This document shows positions 7,748 to 16,047 of a stretch of DNA of 29,754 nt, piece after piece; position 1 is the first letter of the stretch; every line of letters starts with the position of its first letter. Below the pieces are notes generated by a model. It did not search any database. It was given only the letters and a program-made list of their open reading frames with translations, and had not been told where the DNA came from. This DNA comes from Mesoaciditoga sp964503355. Lineage in GTDB: Bacteria > Thermotogota > Thermotogae > Mesoaciditogales > Mesoaciditogaceae. The position numbers and the translations under genes are program-made. The stretch spans positions 1 through 29,754 of the forward strand of contig CAZCZS010000012.1 in assembly GCA_964503355.1 (NCBI GenBank), read 5' to 3'.

Positions 7748-9030
7748 AGGTGTTTTTTAAAACTTACGGTTGCCAGATGAACATGAGGGATACGGAAATA
7801 ATGAAAGGTTATCTTTTAGATGCGGGCATTGAGGTTGTCGAAGACATGAAGGATTCCGATCTCGTCATATTGAACACGTGCGCCGTTAGAGAAAAATCGG
7901 CCAACAAAGCTTACAGTCTCATAGGAAGGTTGAAAAAAAGAGGGTTGAGAGTGGGCGTAACAGGTTGTGTTGCTCAAATAAAGGCGAAAGAATTCAAAGA
8001 AAGGGGTGCCGATTTCGTTTTAGGCACACGCGCTCTTGATTCCATAGTGAACGCCGTTAAGGGAAAAATTGACGTGGATGTGTCCGATCATTTGGCTAAC
8101 GTGGAACAGTACAAATTAGAGGGGAGAAGTAAAGGACGCCACGCATGGGTGAACATCATATCCGGTTGCGATAAATTTTGCACTTATTGTATAGTCCCTT
8201 ACACAAGGGGAAGAGAAATCTCCAGACCTATGGATGAAATCGTCAAAGAGGTAAAAATGCTTGCCGAAAGCGGACACAACCAGATAACTTTTCTTGGACA
8301 GAATGTTGATTCGTACGGGAAGGATCTAAAAGATGGAACATCTCTTGCGGCCCTTTTTAAGAGAGTTTACAACGTGGAAGGAATAGAGAGATTTTGGTTT
8401 TTAACGTCGTATCCTTCCGATTTGAGCGATGAACTCATAGAAGTTGTGGCTGAACGACCGAGGATAGCGAAGAATTTTCATCTTCCTCCGCAATCTGGAA
8501 GCGATAGAATATTGAAACTCATGAATCGAAGGTACACCAGAGAAGAATACTTACACCTGGTGGAAAAGATAAGAAAGACCATTCCCAACGCAAGTATAGG
8601 TGGTGACGTGATAGTGGGATTTCCGGGCGAAAGCGATGAGGATTTTGAACAAACGCTTTCCCTTGTAAAAGAGGTGAGGTTCATAAGGTTAAACCTTGCT
8701 CCATACTCTCCCAGACCCGGCACGGCGGCTTCTAAACTTTACGCGGACGATGTGCCGTTTAAGGTGAAAAAATCGCGAATGGCAAAACTTTCGAATTTAC
8801 AGCATGGAATAATGCTTGAATTGAACGAAAAATTGGTGGGAAAGGATGTTGAAGTTATAGTTGAAGGACGAAGCGATTCCAATTCTTACGGCAGAACGAT
8901 TGACAACAGGATGGTGTTCTTTGAAGGCTCATTTGAAGACGGTCAAAAGGTAAAGGTGAAGATCACCCGCGCGACGGCTGGACCATTGTACGGAGAAGCT
9001 TTAAAGAGGGTGATAAGGGTTGTCAAGTGA
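7744..9030 (+). CDS. miaB: tRNA-2-methylthio-N6-dimethylallyladenosine synthase
   Basis: This 428-aa radical-SAM methylthiotransferase adds the 2-methylthio group to i6A37 of tRNAs that read UNN codons. The N-terminal MTTase domain holds the auxiliary [4Fe-4S] cysteines Cys10 (TYGCQMN), Cys46 (NTCAVRE) and Cys75 (TGCVAQ). The radical-SAM CxxxCxxC motif is GCDKFCTYC (142, 146, 149), followed by VPYTRGRE. The C-terminal ~65 residues form a TRAM RNA-binding domain. The pattern NTCAVREKS and the ~430-aa length favour MiaB over MtaB or RimO. The start is a GTG whose bases overlap the stop of the stress-protein gene (GTGA). The matching miaA gene is not in this window. Confidence 0.95.
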   Translation: MKVFFKTYGCQMNMRDTEIMKGYLLDAGIEVVEDMKDSDLVILNTCAVREKSANKAYSLIGRLKKRGLRVGVTGCVAQIKAKEFKERGADFVLGTRALDSIVNAVKGKIDVDVSDHLANVEQYKLEGRSKGRHAWVNIISGCDKFCTYCIVPYTRGREISRPMDEIVKEVKMLAESGHNQITFLGQNVDSYGKDLKDGTSLAALFKRVYNVEGIERFWFLTSYPSDLSDELIEVVAERPRIAKNFHLPPQSGSDRILKLMNRRYTREEYLHLVEKIRKTIPNASIGGDVIVGFPGESDEDFEQTLSLVKEVRFIRLNLAPYSPRPGTAASKLYADDVPFKVKKSRMAKLSNLQHGIMLELNEKLVGKDVEVIVEGRSDSNSYGRTIDNRMVFFEGSFEDGQKVKVKITRATAGPLYGEALKRVIRVVK

Positions 9031-11464
9031 GTTAACTCCTATGATGAAACAGTATTTTGACTTGAAAGCTAAATATCAAGACAGCGTGCTTTTGTTTCGC
9101 GTGGGAGATTTTTACGAAGCTTTTGGAGAGGATGCCAAGTACATTTCGAAAGCACTCGGCCTGGTCTTAACGCATCGTGCGGATCAACCGATGGCCGGTA
9201 TCCCGCATCATGCTCTGAACGTGTATTTGAAAAAATTGGTTGAGCAGGGAAACAAAGTGGCCATATGCGATCAGCTTGAAGATCCAAAATACGCGAAAGG
9301 TCTCGTTAAAAGGGATGTAACCAGAGTTGTCACTCCCGCCACTTTGATAGAGGATGACGCTTTAAGCGAAGAGAACGCTTACCTGGCCGCCGTTTACAAC
9401 CAAAGTGTGGCGTTGGTGGATATATCAACTGGAGATTTCGTTGTGGAAAATTCTATCGATGCTTTAAGTAGATATTCTCCAAAACATCTAATATACACCG
9501 GGGAAGATCCCGTTCCGAATTTCAATGGCATTTTCAAAGAAAAAGTTGAGGATTGGTATTTCGATCGTCAAAATTCCGAAACCGTTCTCAAAGCGCATTT
9601 AAAAGTTGATGATATCTCATTTTTAGAGTTAACTTCAGAAGAAGTGACGGCTTGTGCCGCGATTTTGAAATACCTTCAAAACACTCAAAAAAGGGTGCTA
9701 TCCAATCTCAAGAAACCCTTGAAGTTCAGAGAAGAGAAACGAATATTCTTAGATTCCGACACCCTTTCGAATTTGGATGTGATTTCCAAGGATTCCGTTT
9801 CTCTTTACCGTCATATGAATAGATGTGTCACAAGAATGGGGCAAAGGCTCCTGAAAAGAGAGATAATAGCTCCTTTGAGGGTAAGAGAAGAGATAGAATA
9901 CAGGCATTCTTTAGTGGAGAAACTCGTTCAAAACGAAAAACTTCTCATCTCCTTGAGAGAGAATCTTAGCCACGTTCAAGACGTTGAAAGGATAATGGCC
10001 AGACTTGCCTATCCGGCTGCTACACCTTCAGATCTCGTTGGTTTGAGAGAAAGCTTGAGGGCTTTTGAAAAATTGAATTTATGGATAGATTCGACCGGCA
10101 TATTTGAAGAGCTGCGTTTGGTTGATTTAAAGGAATTGAGAGAATTTTTGGAAGATAGCATAAAAGAAGAACCACATGGAGAAGTGGGCAAAGGAGGGGT
10201 TATCGCTCAGGGATTTTCTTCACAGTTGGATGAGGCGCGTTCCTTGATGAACGACGTGGACGAATATTTGGAACGCTATCAAGAAAAGGTCAGAGATGAG
10301 CTTAAAACGAAAGCCAAAGTTGGATACAGCACGGTTTTCGGTTATTACGTGGAAATTTCGAAATCGTACAAGGGAGAAATACCATCTGATTACAAAAGAA
10401 AACAAACTCTTGTCAATTCCGAAAGGTACATAACACCAGAGCTTTTGGAAATCGAGAGGAAAATGCTTCGCGCCAACGAGATGATTGAGAATTTAGAAAA
10501 AGAGCTCTTTCAAAACGTCTGCGATGAAGTTTTAAAAAGAAAGGAAGACATATTTTCCAATTCTCAAAGGATATCTTTTATCGATATGATAAGCGCCTTC
10601 GCTAAATTGGCTCTGGATGAAAATTACGTGAGGCCGATTTTTTCAGATCATGTAGAACTCGTTAAAAGTCGTCATCCGATCGTGGAAAAACGTGTAAAGG
10701 AATTCGTTCCAAACGATCTCAAAATGACGGATCAAAGGCGATTCGTCGTCCTTACGGGGCCAAACATGTCTGGTAAATCGACTTTTATAAGGCAAGTCGC
10801 GCTTACTTCCATAATGGCGCAAATCGGTTCATTCGTTCCAGCCGAAAAAGCGGTTTTGAAGATATTCGATCGCGTTTTCACGAGAATAGGCGCGCGTGAC
10901 GATATTTCTTCCAACAGGAGCACTTTTTTGGTTGAAATGTCCGAAGTGGCGACCATTCTTCATTTCGCGACGAAAGATTCCCTTATAATACTCGATGAGG
11001 TGGGCCGCGGCACAAGCACCTTCGATGGTCTGAGCATCGCCTGGGCCGTTTCGGAATACCTCTCTCAAAAGTTAAAGGCTTTTACAATTTTTGCGACACA
11101 TTACAATGAACTTTCCGAATTGGAGAAGATCTATTCTGGAATTTTCAATCTCACCATAAAGGTGATCGAAAGCGGAGATAAGGTGATATTTCTCCACAAA
11201 GTGATACCTGGCAGCGCTGACAAGAGCTACGGAATAGAAGTCGCGAAGATAGCCGGTGTTCCAGATGAAATCATAAAAAGAGCGTATCAAGTGGCAGATG
11301 CTTTGATCTCTACAAGTCAAATAAAAAAGAGCGTTCGTTTTCTCACCAATGGAGAGGTTGAGAAGATAAAACGAAGGTTGAAAAAAGTCGGGAAAGGTCA
11401 GTTAACTTTTTTCACGGATACGGTAAATGAAAAAAATGAGAAAGTTGGGAGGAATGAAAGATGA
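9020..11464 (+). CDS. mutS: DNA mismatch repair protein MutS
   Basis: This 814-aa protein is a MutS1-type mismatch sensor. The N-terminal mismatch-binding domain has the diagnostic Phe-Tyr-Glu wedge (F31-Y32-E33, in GDFYEAFG). Connector, lever and clamp domains follow. The ABC-type ATPase begins with Walker A GPNMSGKST (580-588) and continues with DDISSNRSTF, Walker B LIILDEVGRG, and the FATHYNEL His loop. It recognises mispairs and recruits MutL, which is not in the window. The start is a TTG overlapping miaB by 11 bases. GAGGGTGA (9006-9013) lies at a suitable distance, and the internal ATG pair at 9041 has no ribosome-binding site. The stop overlaps pfkA by 4 bases. Confidence 0.96.
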   Translation: MSSELTPMMKQYFDLKAKYQDSVLLFRVGDFYEAFGEDAKYISKALGLVLTHRADQPMAGIPHHALNVYLKKLVEQGNKVAICDQLEDPKYAKGLVKRDVTRVVTPATLIEDDALSEENAYLAAVYNQSVALVDISTGDFVVENSIDALSRYSPKHLIYTGEDPVPNFNGIFKEKVEDWYFDRQNSETVLKAHLKVDDISFLELTSEEVTACAAILKYLQNTQKRVLSNLKKPLKFREEKRIFLDSDTLSNLDVISKDSVSLYRHMNRCVTRMGQRLLKREIIAPLRVREEIEYRHSLVEKLVQNEKLLISLRENLSHVQDVERIMARLAYPAATPSDLVGLRESLRAFEKLNLWIDSTGIFEELRLVDLKELREFLEDSIKEEPHGEVGKGGVIAQGFSSQLDEARSLMNDVDEYLERYQEKVRDELKTKAKVGYSTVFGYYVEISKSYKGEIPSDYKRKQTLVNSERYITPELLEIERKMLRANEMIENLEKELFQNVCDEVLKRKEDIFSNSQRISFIDMISAFAKLALDENYVRPIFSDHVELVKSRHPIVEKRVKEFVPNDLKMTDQRRFVVLTGPNMSGKSTFIRQVALTSIMAQIGSFVPAEKAVLKIFDRVFTRIGARDDISSNRSTFLVEMSEVATILHFATKDSLIILDEVGRGTSTFDGLSIAWAVSEYLSQKLKAFTIFATHYNELSELEKIYSGIFNLTIKVIESGDKVIFLHKVIPGSADKSYGIEVAKIAGVPDEIIKRAYQVADALISTSQIKKSVRFLTNGEVEKIKRRLKKVGKGQLTFFTDTVNEKNEKVGRNER

Positions 11465-12420
11465 AAAGAATAGCCGTTATGACCAGTGGTGGAGATTCGC
11501 CCGGCATGAATGCGGCCATTCGAGCCGTTGTGAGATATGCGGTTTCGAAGGGATTTGAAGTTTTCGGAATAATGCGAGGATACGCGGGACTGTTGGAAGA
11601 CGACTTCGTGGCGTTGAACTTTTCAGACGTTGGTGGAATAATGGAAAAAGGTGGAACCATTCTGAGGACAGCTCGCTGCGAAGAATTCAAAGTTGACAAG
11701 ATCCGACAAGAAGCGTACGAAATATTGAAAAAGCGCGAAATAGACGCGTTGGTCGTTATAGGCGGAGATGGAAGTCTAAACGGTGCAACGCTCATCGCGA
11801 ACGAAAGTGATGTTAAAGTTGTTGGAATTCCCGCCAGTATAGACAACGATATCCATGGTACCGATATGTGCGTGGGAGTTGATACGTGTTTGAACACGGT
11901 GGTTGAGAACATCCAGAAATTGAAAGATACGGCTTCTTCCCATGAAAGGGCGTTCATAGTGGAAACGATGGGCAGAAACTGTGGGTACATCGCCTTGGTT
12001 GCCGGTCTAACAACGGGATCGGAAGCCATTTTAATACCGGAAGTGAAGATAGATTATCAGGCGTTGGCGGATAAATTGTTGGCCGGTAGGAAACGTGGAA
12101 AGATAAACAGCATAGTCGTCGTCGCGGAAGGAGCCGCCAGCGCGTATACCGTTGCGAGACATCTTGAAAACAAAACTGGCTATGAAACCAGGGTAACCAT
12201 ATTAGGACATGTTCAACGTGGAGGATCGCCAACGGTTTTCGATAGGCTACTCGCATCTCGACTTGGAGCTTCAGCTGTACAAAGCTTAATGGATGGAAAG
12301 AACGATATCATGGTTGGCTTACGCTCAAACGAAATAAGTGCGATGAAGCTCAACGAAGTTCTTGAAAACAAGAAAGAACTTGATTTAAGTCTTTACGATT
12401 TGGCGAATACGTTATCGTGA
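11461..12420 (+). CDS. pfkA: 6-phosphofructokinase, ATP-dependent
   Basis: This 319-aa group A phosphofructokinase phosphorylates fructose-6-phosphate to fructose-1,6-bisphosphate, the committing step of glycolysis. The N-terminal TSGGDSPGMNAAIR is present. GGDGS (101-105) has Gly where pyrophosphate-dependent enzymes usually carry Asp, which points to ATP as donor. SIDNDI contains the catalytic Asp128, and ETMGRNCGY and HVQRGGSPT line the substrate and effector sites. The length matches the bacterial allosteric homotetramer. It starts with an ATGA overlap of mutS and lies 9 bases before pyk, so the two irreversible glycolytic kinases are made together. Confidence 0.96.
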   Translation: MKRIAVMTSGGDSPGMNAAIRAVVRYAVSKGFEVFGIMRGYAGLLEDDFVALNFSDVGGIMEKGGTILRTARCEEFKVDKIRQEAYEILKKREIDALVVIGGDGSLNGATLIANESDVKVVGIPASIDNDIHGTDMCVGVDTCLNTVVENIQKLKDTASSHERAFIVETMGRNCGYIALVAGLTTGSEAILIPEVKIDYQALADKLLAGRKRGKINSIVVVAEGAASAYTVARHLENKTGYETRVTILGHVQRGGSPTVFDRLLASRLGASAVQSLMDGKNDIMVGLRSNEISAMKLNEVLENKKELDLSLYDLANTLS

Positions 12421-12429
12421 GGTGAAACG

Positions 12430-13851
12430 ATGAGAAAAACCAAAATAGTGTGTACCATAGGACCTTCCACCATGAAAGAAGAAATGCTCGTGAAATTGGT
12501 TAAAAGCGGAATGAACGTGGCGCGATTGAACATGTCGCATGGTACACACGAAGAAAAAGAAAGCCTTGTAGATACACTGAGGAAGATAAGAAAAAGCATG
12601 GGGATTCCGTTGGCCATAATGATAGATGTGGAAGGTCCGAAAATAAGAACCGGCAAGTTGAAAGCGGATAAAGTTTTTCTTGAAAAAGGTAAAGAACTCA
12701 TTCTCACCACAAAAGAGATCGTTGGAGATGAAAAGAAAATTTCCGTGGATTATGGGGGACTACCTTCAGATGTGAAAAAAGGCGATAAGATATTGATGAA
12801 CGATGGTTTGATAGCCCTTGAGGTGTTGTCCACGACGAGCGATGAGATAAGAACCATGGTACTCAACTCCGGAGAGATAACACATAACAGGGGAATCAAC
12901 GTTCCCGGTGTGGAACTTAAGATTCCACCTTTTACTCAAAAGGACATGAAAGATTTGAAATTCGCGGCAAGGATAAAGCCGGAATACGTGGCTCAATCTT
13001 TTGTGAGAAAAGCGGAGGATGTTTTGAAGGCCAAAGAAATTCTTAAAGAGAACGGCATGGAAGATGCGAAGATAATTTCAAAGATAGAAACGGTTCAGGC
13101 ACTTGAAAATTTGGAAGAGATTTTGGACGTTTCCGATGGTGCCATGGTTGCAAGGGGTGATTTGGGCGTTGAAATAGCTCCAGAAGATTTACCCGTCGCT
13201 CAAAAGCGTATAATCAAAGAGTGTAACAAGCGTGCCATTCCCGTGATAACGGCCACCCAAATGTTGGAATCCATGGTCAACAATCCACGTCCAACAAGAG
13301 CCGAGGTAACGGACGTCGCGAACGCCGTTTTGGATGGAACGGATGCGGTGATGTTATCCGAAGAAACGGCTATGGGAAAGTATCCAGTAGAGGCAGTGGA
13401 ATTCATGGATAGGATCACGAAAAAAGCCGAATCGTTCCTCGACAATTCAGAACGCGAAAGGCTTTTAGCTCCTTTCAAGTGCACAGGTGTGAGCGATGCC
13501 ATTTCACTTTCAGCGTGGCAGTTGAGTGTGGAGCTCAAAAGCGGTGCAATAGTGGCCTCGACGAGTTCCGGTTTGACAGCGAGATCGGTTTCGCGTTTTA
13601 GACCTTCTGCCATAATATTGTCGCCCACTCCTCACGAACGTGTTTATCATAGTCTTGCTTTGATATGGGGGGTGTTGCCGGTGGTGATCGAAAAAGTGGA
13701 ATCAACCGATGAAATGGTGGCGCGCTCAACGCGAGAATTGGTGGCGTTGGGTCTTGCGGAACCGGGAGATAGATTCGTTCTCACGGCTGGTATACCATGG
13801 GGCGTATCTGGTAGCACCAACATGATAAAAATTCAAGAAATATCCAAATAA
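12430..13851 (+). CDS. pyk: Pyruvate kinase
   Basis: This 473-aa enzyme transfers phosphate from phosphoenolpyruvate to ADP, giving pyruvate and ATP. Visible motifs are the N-terminal KIVCTIGPST and NVARLNMSHG, the active-site signature ISKIETVQALEN with its catalytic lysine, MVARGDLGVEI, and the ITATQMLESM to TRAEVTDVANAV stretch. The regulatory C-terminal domain is about 120 residues and there is no extra PEP-utiliser (PEPut) domain of the kind found in Bacillus and Geobacillus enzymes. GAGGTGAAACG precedes the ATG. It is the last gene of the series; a hairpin terminator lies about 140 bases downstream, beyond a degenerate repeat. Confidence 0.96.
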   Translation: MRKTKIVCTIGPSTMKEEMLVKLVKSGMNVARLNMSHGTHEEKESLVDTLRKIRKSMGIPLAIMIDVEGPKIRTGKLKADKVFLEKGKELILTTKEIVGDEKKISVDYGGLPSDVKKGDKILMNDGLIALEVLSTTSDEIRTMVLNSGEITHNRGINVPGVELKIPPFTQKDMKDLKFAARIKPEYVAQSFVRKAEDVLKAKEILKENGMEDAKIISKIETVQALENLEEILDVSDGAMVARGDLGVEIAPEDLPVAQKRIIKECNKRAIPVITATQMLESMVNNPRPTRAEVTDVANAVLDGTDAVMLSEETAMGKYPVEAVEFMDRITKKAESFLDNSERERLLAPFKCTGVSDAISLSAWQLSVELKSGAIVASTSSGLTARSVSRFRPSAIILSPTPHERVYHSLALIWGVLPVVIEKVESTDEMVARSTRELVALGLAEPGDRFVLTAGIPWGVSGSTNMIKIQEISK

Positions 13852-13892
13852 TTCATGTGATGCTCTTTTTAAATCGTTAACTTTACCCTTAA

Positions 13893-13950
13893 CGTCATTT
13901 CGAGCTACGATCCGGAATCCGATGAGAGTCTAAATCAAATTCAGGATAAC
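13893..13950. repeat. Degenerate REP-like intergenic repeat after pyk
   Basis: The segment begins CGTCATTTCGAG and contains GATCCGGAATC, which resemble CGTCATTGCGGA and GATCTGCAATC on the reverse strand of the palindromic element at 29622-29709. Inside it, TCCGGAAT and ATTCAGGA pair imperfectly (7 of 8). Just upstream, CGTTAA (13875-13880) and TTAACG (13889-13894) form another small inverted repeat. It reads as a decayed copy of the same family. Confidence 0.4.
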
Positions 13951-13993
13951 CTTATCGCCTGAAAAGTCGTGTTTTGAATTAAAAAGCTCTATA

Positions 13994-14015
13994 AAAAGCC
14001 GCTTTAGCGGCTTTT
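13994..14015 (+). terminator. Intrinsic terminator closing the epimerase-pyk series
   Basis: Arms AAAAGCCGC (13994-14002) and GCGGCTTTT (14007-14015) pair perfectly over 9 bp around the loop TTTA. It lies about 140 bases after pyk and about 25 bases before the next -10 element. The T tract is part of the 3' arm. Because the sequence is symmetrical it could also act on transcription from the other strand. Confidence 0.75.
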
Positions 14016-14038
14016 ATGGTTGCTTGAGAACTTTTGTG

Positions 14039-14044
14039 TATAAT
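14039..14044 (+). promoter_or_regulatory. -10 element for the histidine kinase gene
   Basis: TATAAT is a perfect -10 hexamer 45 bases before the ATG. No good -35 hexamer is found at normal spacing (TTGCTT at 14020 is only 13 bp away). GAAAGAAGG before the ATG is the likely ribosome-binding site. Confidence 0.5.
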
Positions 14045-14088
14045 GGAAATGAATTAAAAGTTAGAGAGCGGAAAGAAGGTTCAAAAAA

Positions 14089-16047
14089 ATGCTCTTTTCG
14101 TTTTATGTTAATTTGGCAGGAAGCATAGCCAATGGTCTTATGCTTTTGTACGCGGTTAGATACCATCTTTATTCCAAAAAGTTGACCCAAAATTTTTATT
14201 CCATACTGATGACATCCTCTTTTTTGGTATGGAACGCCTCGGAATTTTTTAGAATTTTCGGTAAAGCACACCTTCAAATCGTGTCTTTTTCCCTGTTTGC
14301 CTTTATCGTTTCCTTAAGCATAGCGCTTGAGATATCAACTTTTTTTGACATGAAGAAACTGTATTGGATGGAATTCATCTTTTTGATCGGTGGAAGTGTG
14401 GCGTTCTTTTCCTATGGATTGGATTATGGGAGTCTTTTGAGTTTTTCGGCTACTTTCTTCACCGCCAATTCCATTTTCATGATCTTATGCTTCGTGTGGA
14501 GATACTTTCAAGTTCGGTCTTTCACGAAAAGAAGTAGAATAATGCTTAATACACTTTATTACATTGGTTTTTTTGCGTTTGAAAGCGTTGTCGTATGGAC
14601 GTATTCTGTTAATCCTTTTTCCATATCATACATAGTCATTTCAAATTCTTTGATTTTGCCGGTGTATTTGTACATACTCATGAGTTTCATATACGGAAAG
14701 AACGCCAGCTTCTCGGTCGGTTTTTTTAAAAACGCTCTCTACGGAGGTTTGGTTTCTTTGATAATATCCATATTTTTCATAGTAGGTTATTACGTCAATT
14801 CGTACTTTGCAGGAAGAGTTGGAATCATGCAATCGTTTTTCATAAATTTCGTTTTGGTTTTTTTCACATTTTTAGCTTTCAGTGGCTTTTTGAAAAGAAT
14901 AGATGTGCTTTTGGAAAAGGTAACGAAAAGCGGAACGTATTACTACAGGGAGAATATGATGAAATTCATGAGAAAGGTTTTGAACACCGATAGTCTTGAA
15001 GAACTGTCCGATTTGGTTTCTCAATACATGCTTAAAGTTTTAAATTCATCGAGTGTGGAGATCTTTTTCAAAGAAGACGATGGGAACTTCACATCTGCTC
15101 AGAGAAAGATAAAGGGTGAATATTTCAACGAAATTCCAAAATTCGTTAAAATAGTGGATCTTTACGTGTTAGCGAAAAGACCCTTTTTCCTCAAGGGAAA
15201 AGAGATTCTCGTTTGGATAAAGAGTATAGACAAAATAGAAGGGTGCATGGTTCTCGGCTGTAAAAGGTTTGGAAGGTATACTTCATCCGATATGGAGGTT
15301 ATCGACATAATCTCCAATCAAATTGCCCTTTTCATGTCGCGTTACAGAAGCATAGAAAGGGTTAAAAAAACTCAACAAAGCATGTTCTTTCAAGAAAGAA
15401 TGGCTTCTTTGGGGAGATTAGCTTTTGGAGTTGCCCATGAAATAAGAAATCCTCTCAACGTCATTTCAACTTCTCTTCAGATGATAGATGAAGATCCCAA
15501 CCAAAGTGAAAAACTCAAAGGCTACATCCAAGAGGAAATTGAAAGGATAAACGAGCTGCTGGAAAATTTTTTGGATTTTGCCCGTCAGAAACCTAAAAGC
15601 TTGGAAGTTGTCGATTTGAATGAACTCATCGATAAAACGGTCTTGCTTTTGAAAGAAAGCGCCGTTAAAAGAAATGTAGAACTGATGAAAACAACTCCTC
15701 CCGAACCAATTTACACCAAGATAGATAAAAACATGATGATGGAAGTGCTTTTGAATTTGGGAACCAATTCTTTGGATGCGGTAGAGGATGGAGGAAAGAT
15801 ATGGTTTGAATTGAGAAAGGATGAAAACCATTTTTACGTAGAAGTTTCAAATGACGGAAAACCAATTCCTTCTCAGGACTTGGAGAGAATTTTCGAACCA
15901 TTTTACACCACAAAAGAGAACGGTACTGGTTTGGGTCTTGCAATAGTTTACAATTACGTTCAAAATATGAATGGAAGTGTGAGCGTTGAGAGTAACTCTA
16001 AAAGAACGACGTTCACCGTGAGTATTCCATTGGAGGTGGAATCTTGA
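14089..16047 (+). CDS. Polytopic membrane sensor histidine kinase (NtrB-like catalytic core)
   Basis: The protein is 652 aa. Roughly the first 270 residues are hydrophobic, with about nine predicted membrane helices separated by short loops and no large extracellular domain. A soluble region (about 290-430) looks GAF-like. The dimerisation/phosphoacceptor motif HEIRNPLN has the phosphorylated His450. The ATPase domain has the N box NLGTNSLDAV (Asn560) and the G2 box GTGLGLAI. HEIRNPL followed by a DFARQKP-like helix is typical of the HPK4/NtrB class that pairs with sigma-54 activators. It overlaps the next gene, an NtrC-type regulator, by 4 bases, so the two are surely partners. The signal is unknown; the helices may sense a small membrane-permeant molecule or membrane state. 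Confidence 0.9.
   Translation: MLFSFYVNLAGSIANGLMLLYAVRYHLYSKKLTQNFYSILMTSSFLVWNASEFFRIFGKAHLQIVSFSLFAFIVSLSIALEISTFFDMKKLYWMEFIFLIGGSVAFFSYGLDYGSLLSFSATFFTANSIFMILCFVWRYFQVRSFTKRSRIMLNTLYYIGFFAFESVVVWTYSVNPFSISYIVISNSLILPVYLYILMSFIYGKNASFSVGFFKNALYGGLVSLIISIFFIVGYYVNSYFAGRVGIMQSFFINFVLVFFTFLAFSGFLKRIDVLLEKVTKSGTYYYRENMMKFMRKVLNTDSLEELSDLVSQYMLKVLNSSSVEIFFKEDDGNFTSAQRKIKGEYFNEIPKFVKIVDLYVLAKRPFFLKGKEILVWIKSIDKIEGCMVLGCKRFGRYTSSDMEVIDIISNQIALFMSRYRSIERVKKTQQSMFFQERMASLGRLAFGVAHEIRNPLNVISTSLQMIDEDPNQSEKLKGYIQEEIERINELLENFLDFARQKPKSLEVVDLNELIDKTVLLLKESAVKRNVELMKTTPPEPIYTKIDKNMMMEVLLNLGTNSLDAVEDGGKIWFELRKDENHFYVEVSNDGKPIPSQDLERIFEPFYTTKENGTGLGLAIVYNYVQNMNGSVSVESNSKRTTFTVSIPLEVES

Noticed and set aside
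11412..12029. 205-codon minus-strand frame opposite pfkA
   Set aside because: It is antisense to invariant phosphofructokinase motifs and lacks a start signal.
13852..14088. Riboswitch or small RNA after pyk
   Set aside because: The hairpins present are explained by the REP-like repeat and the terminator; no conserved riboswitch core was recognised.
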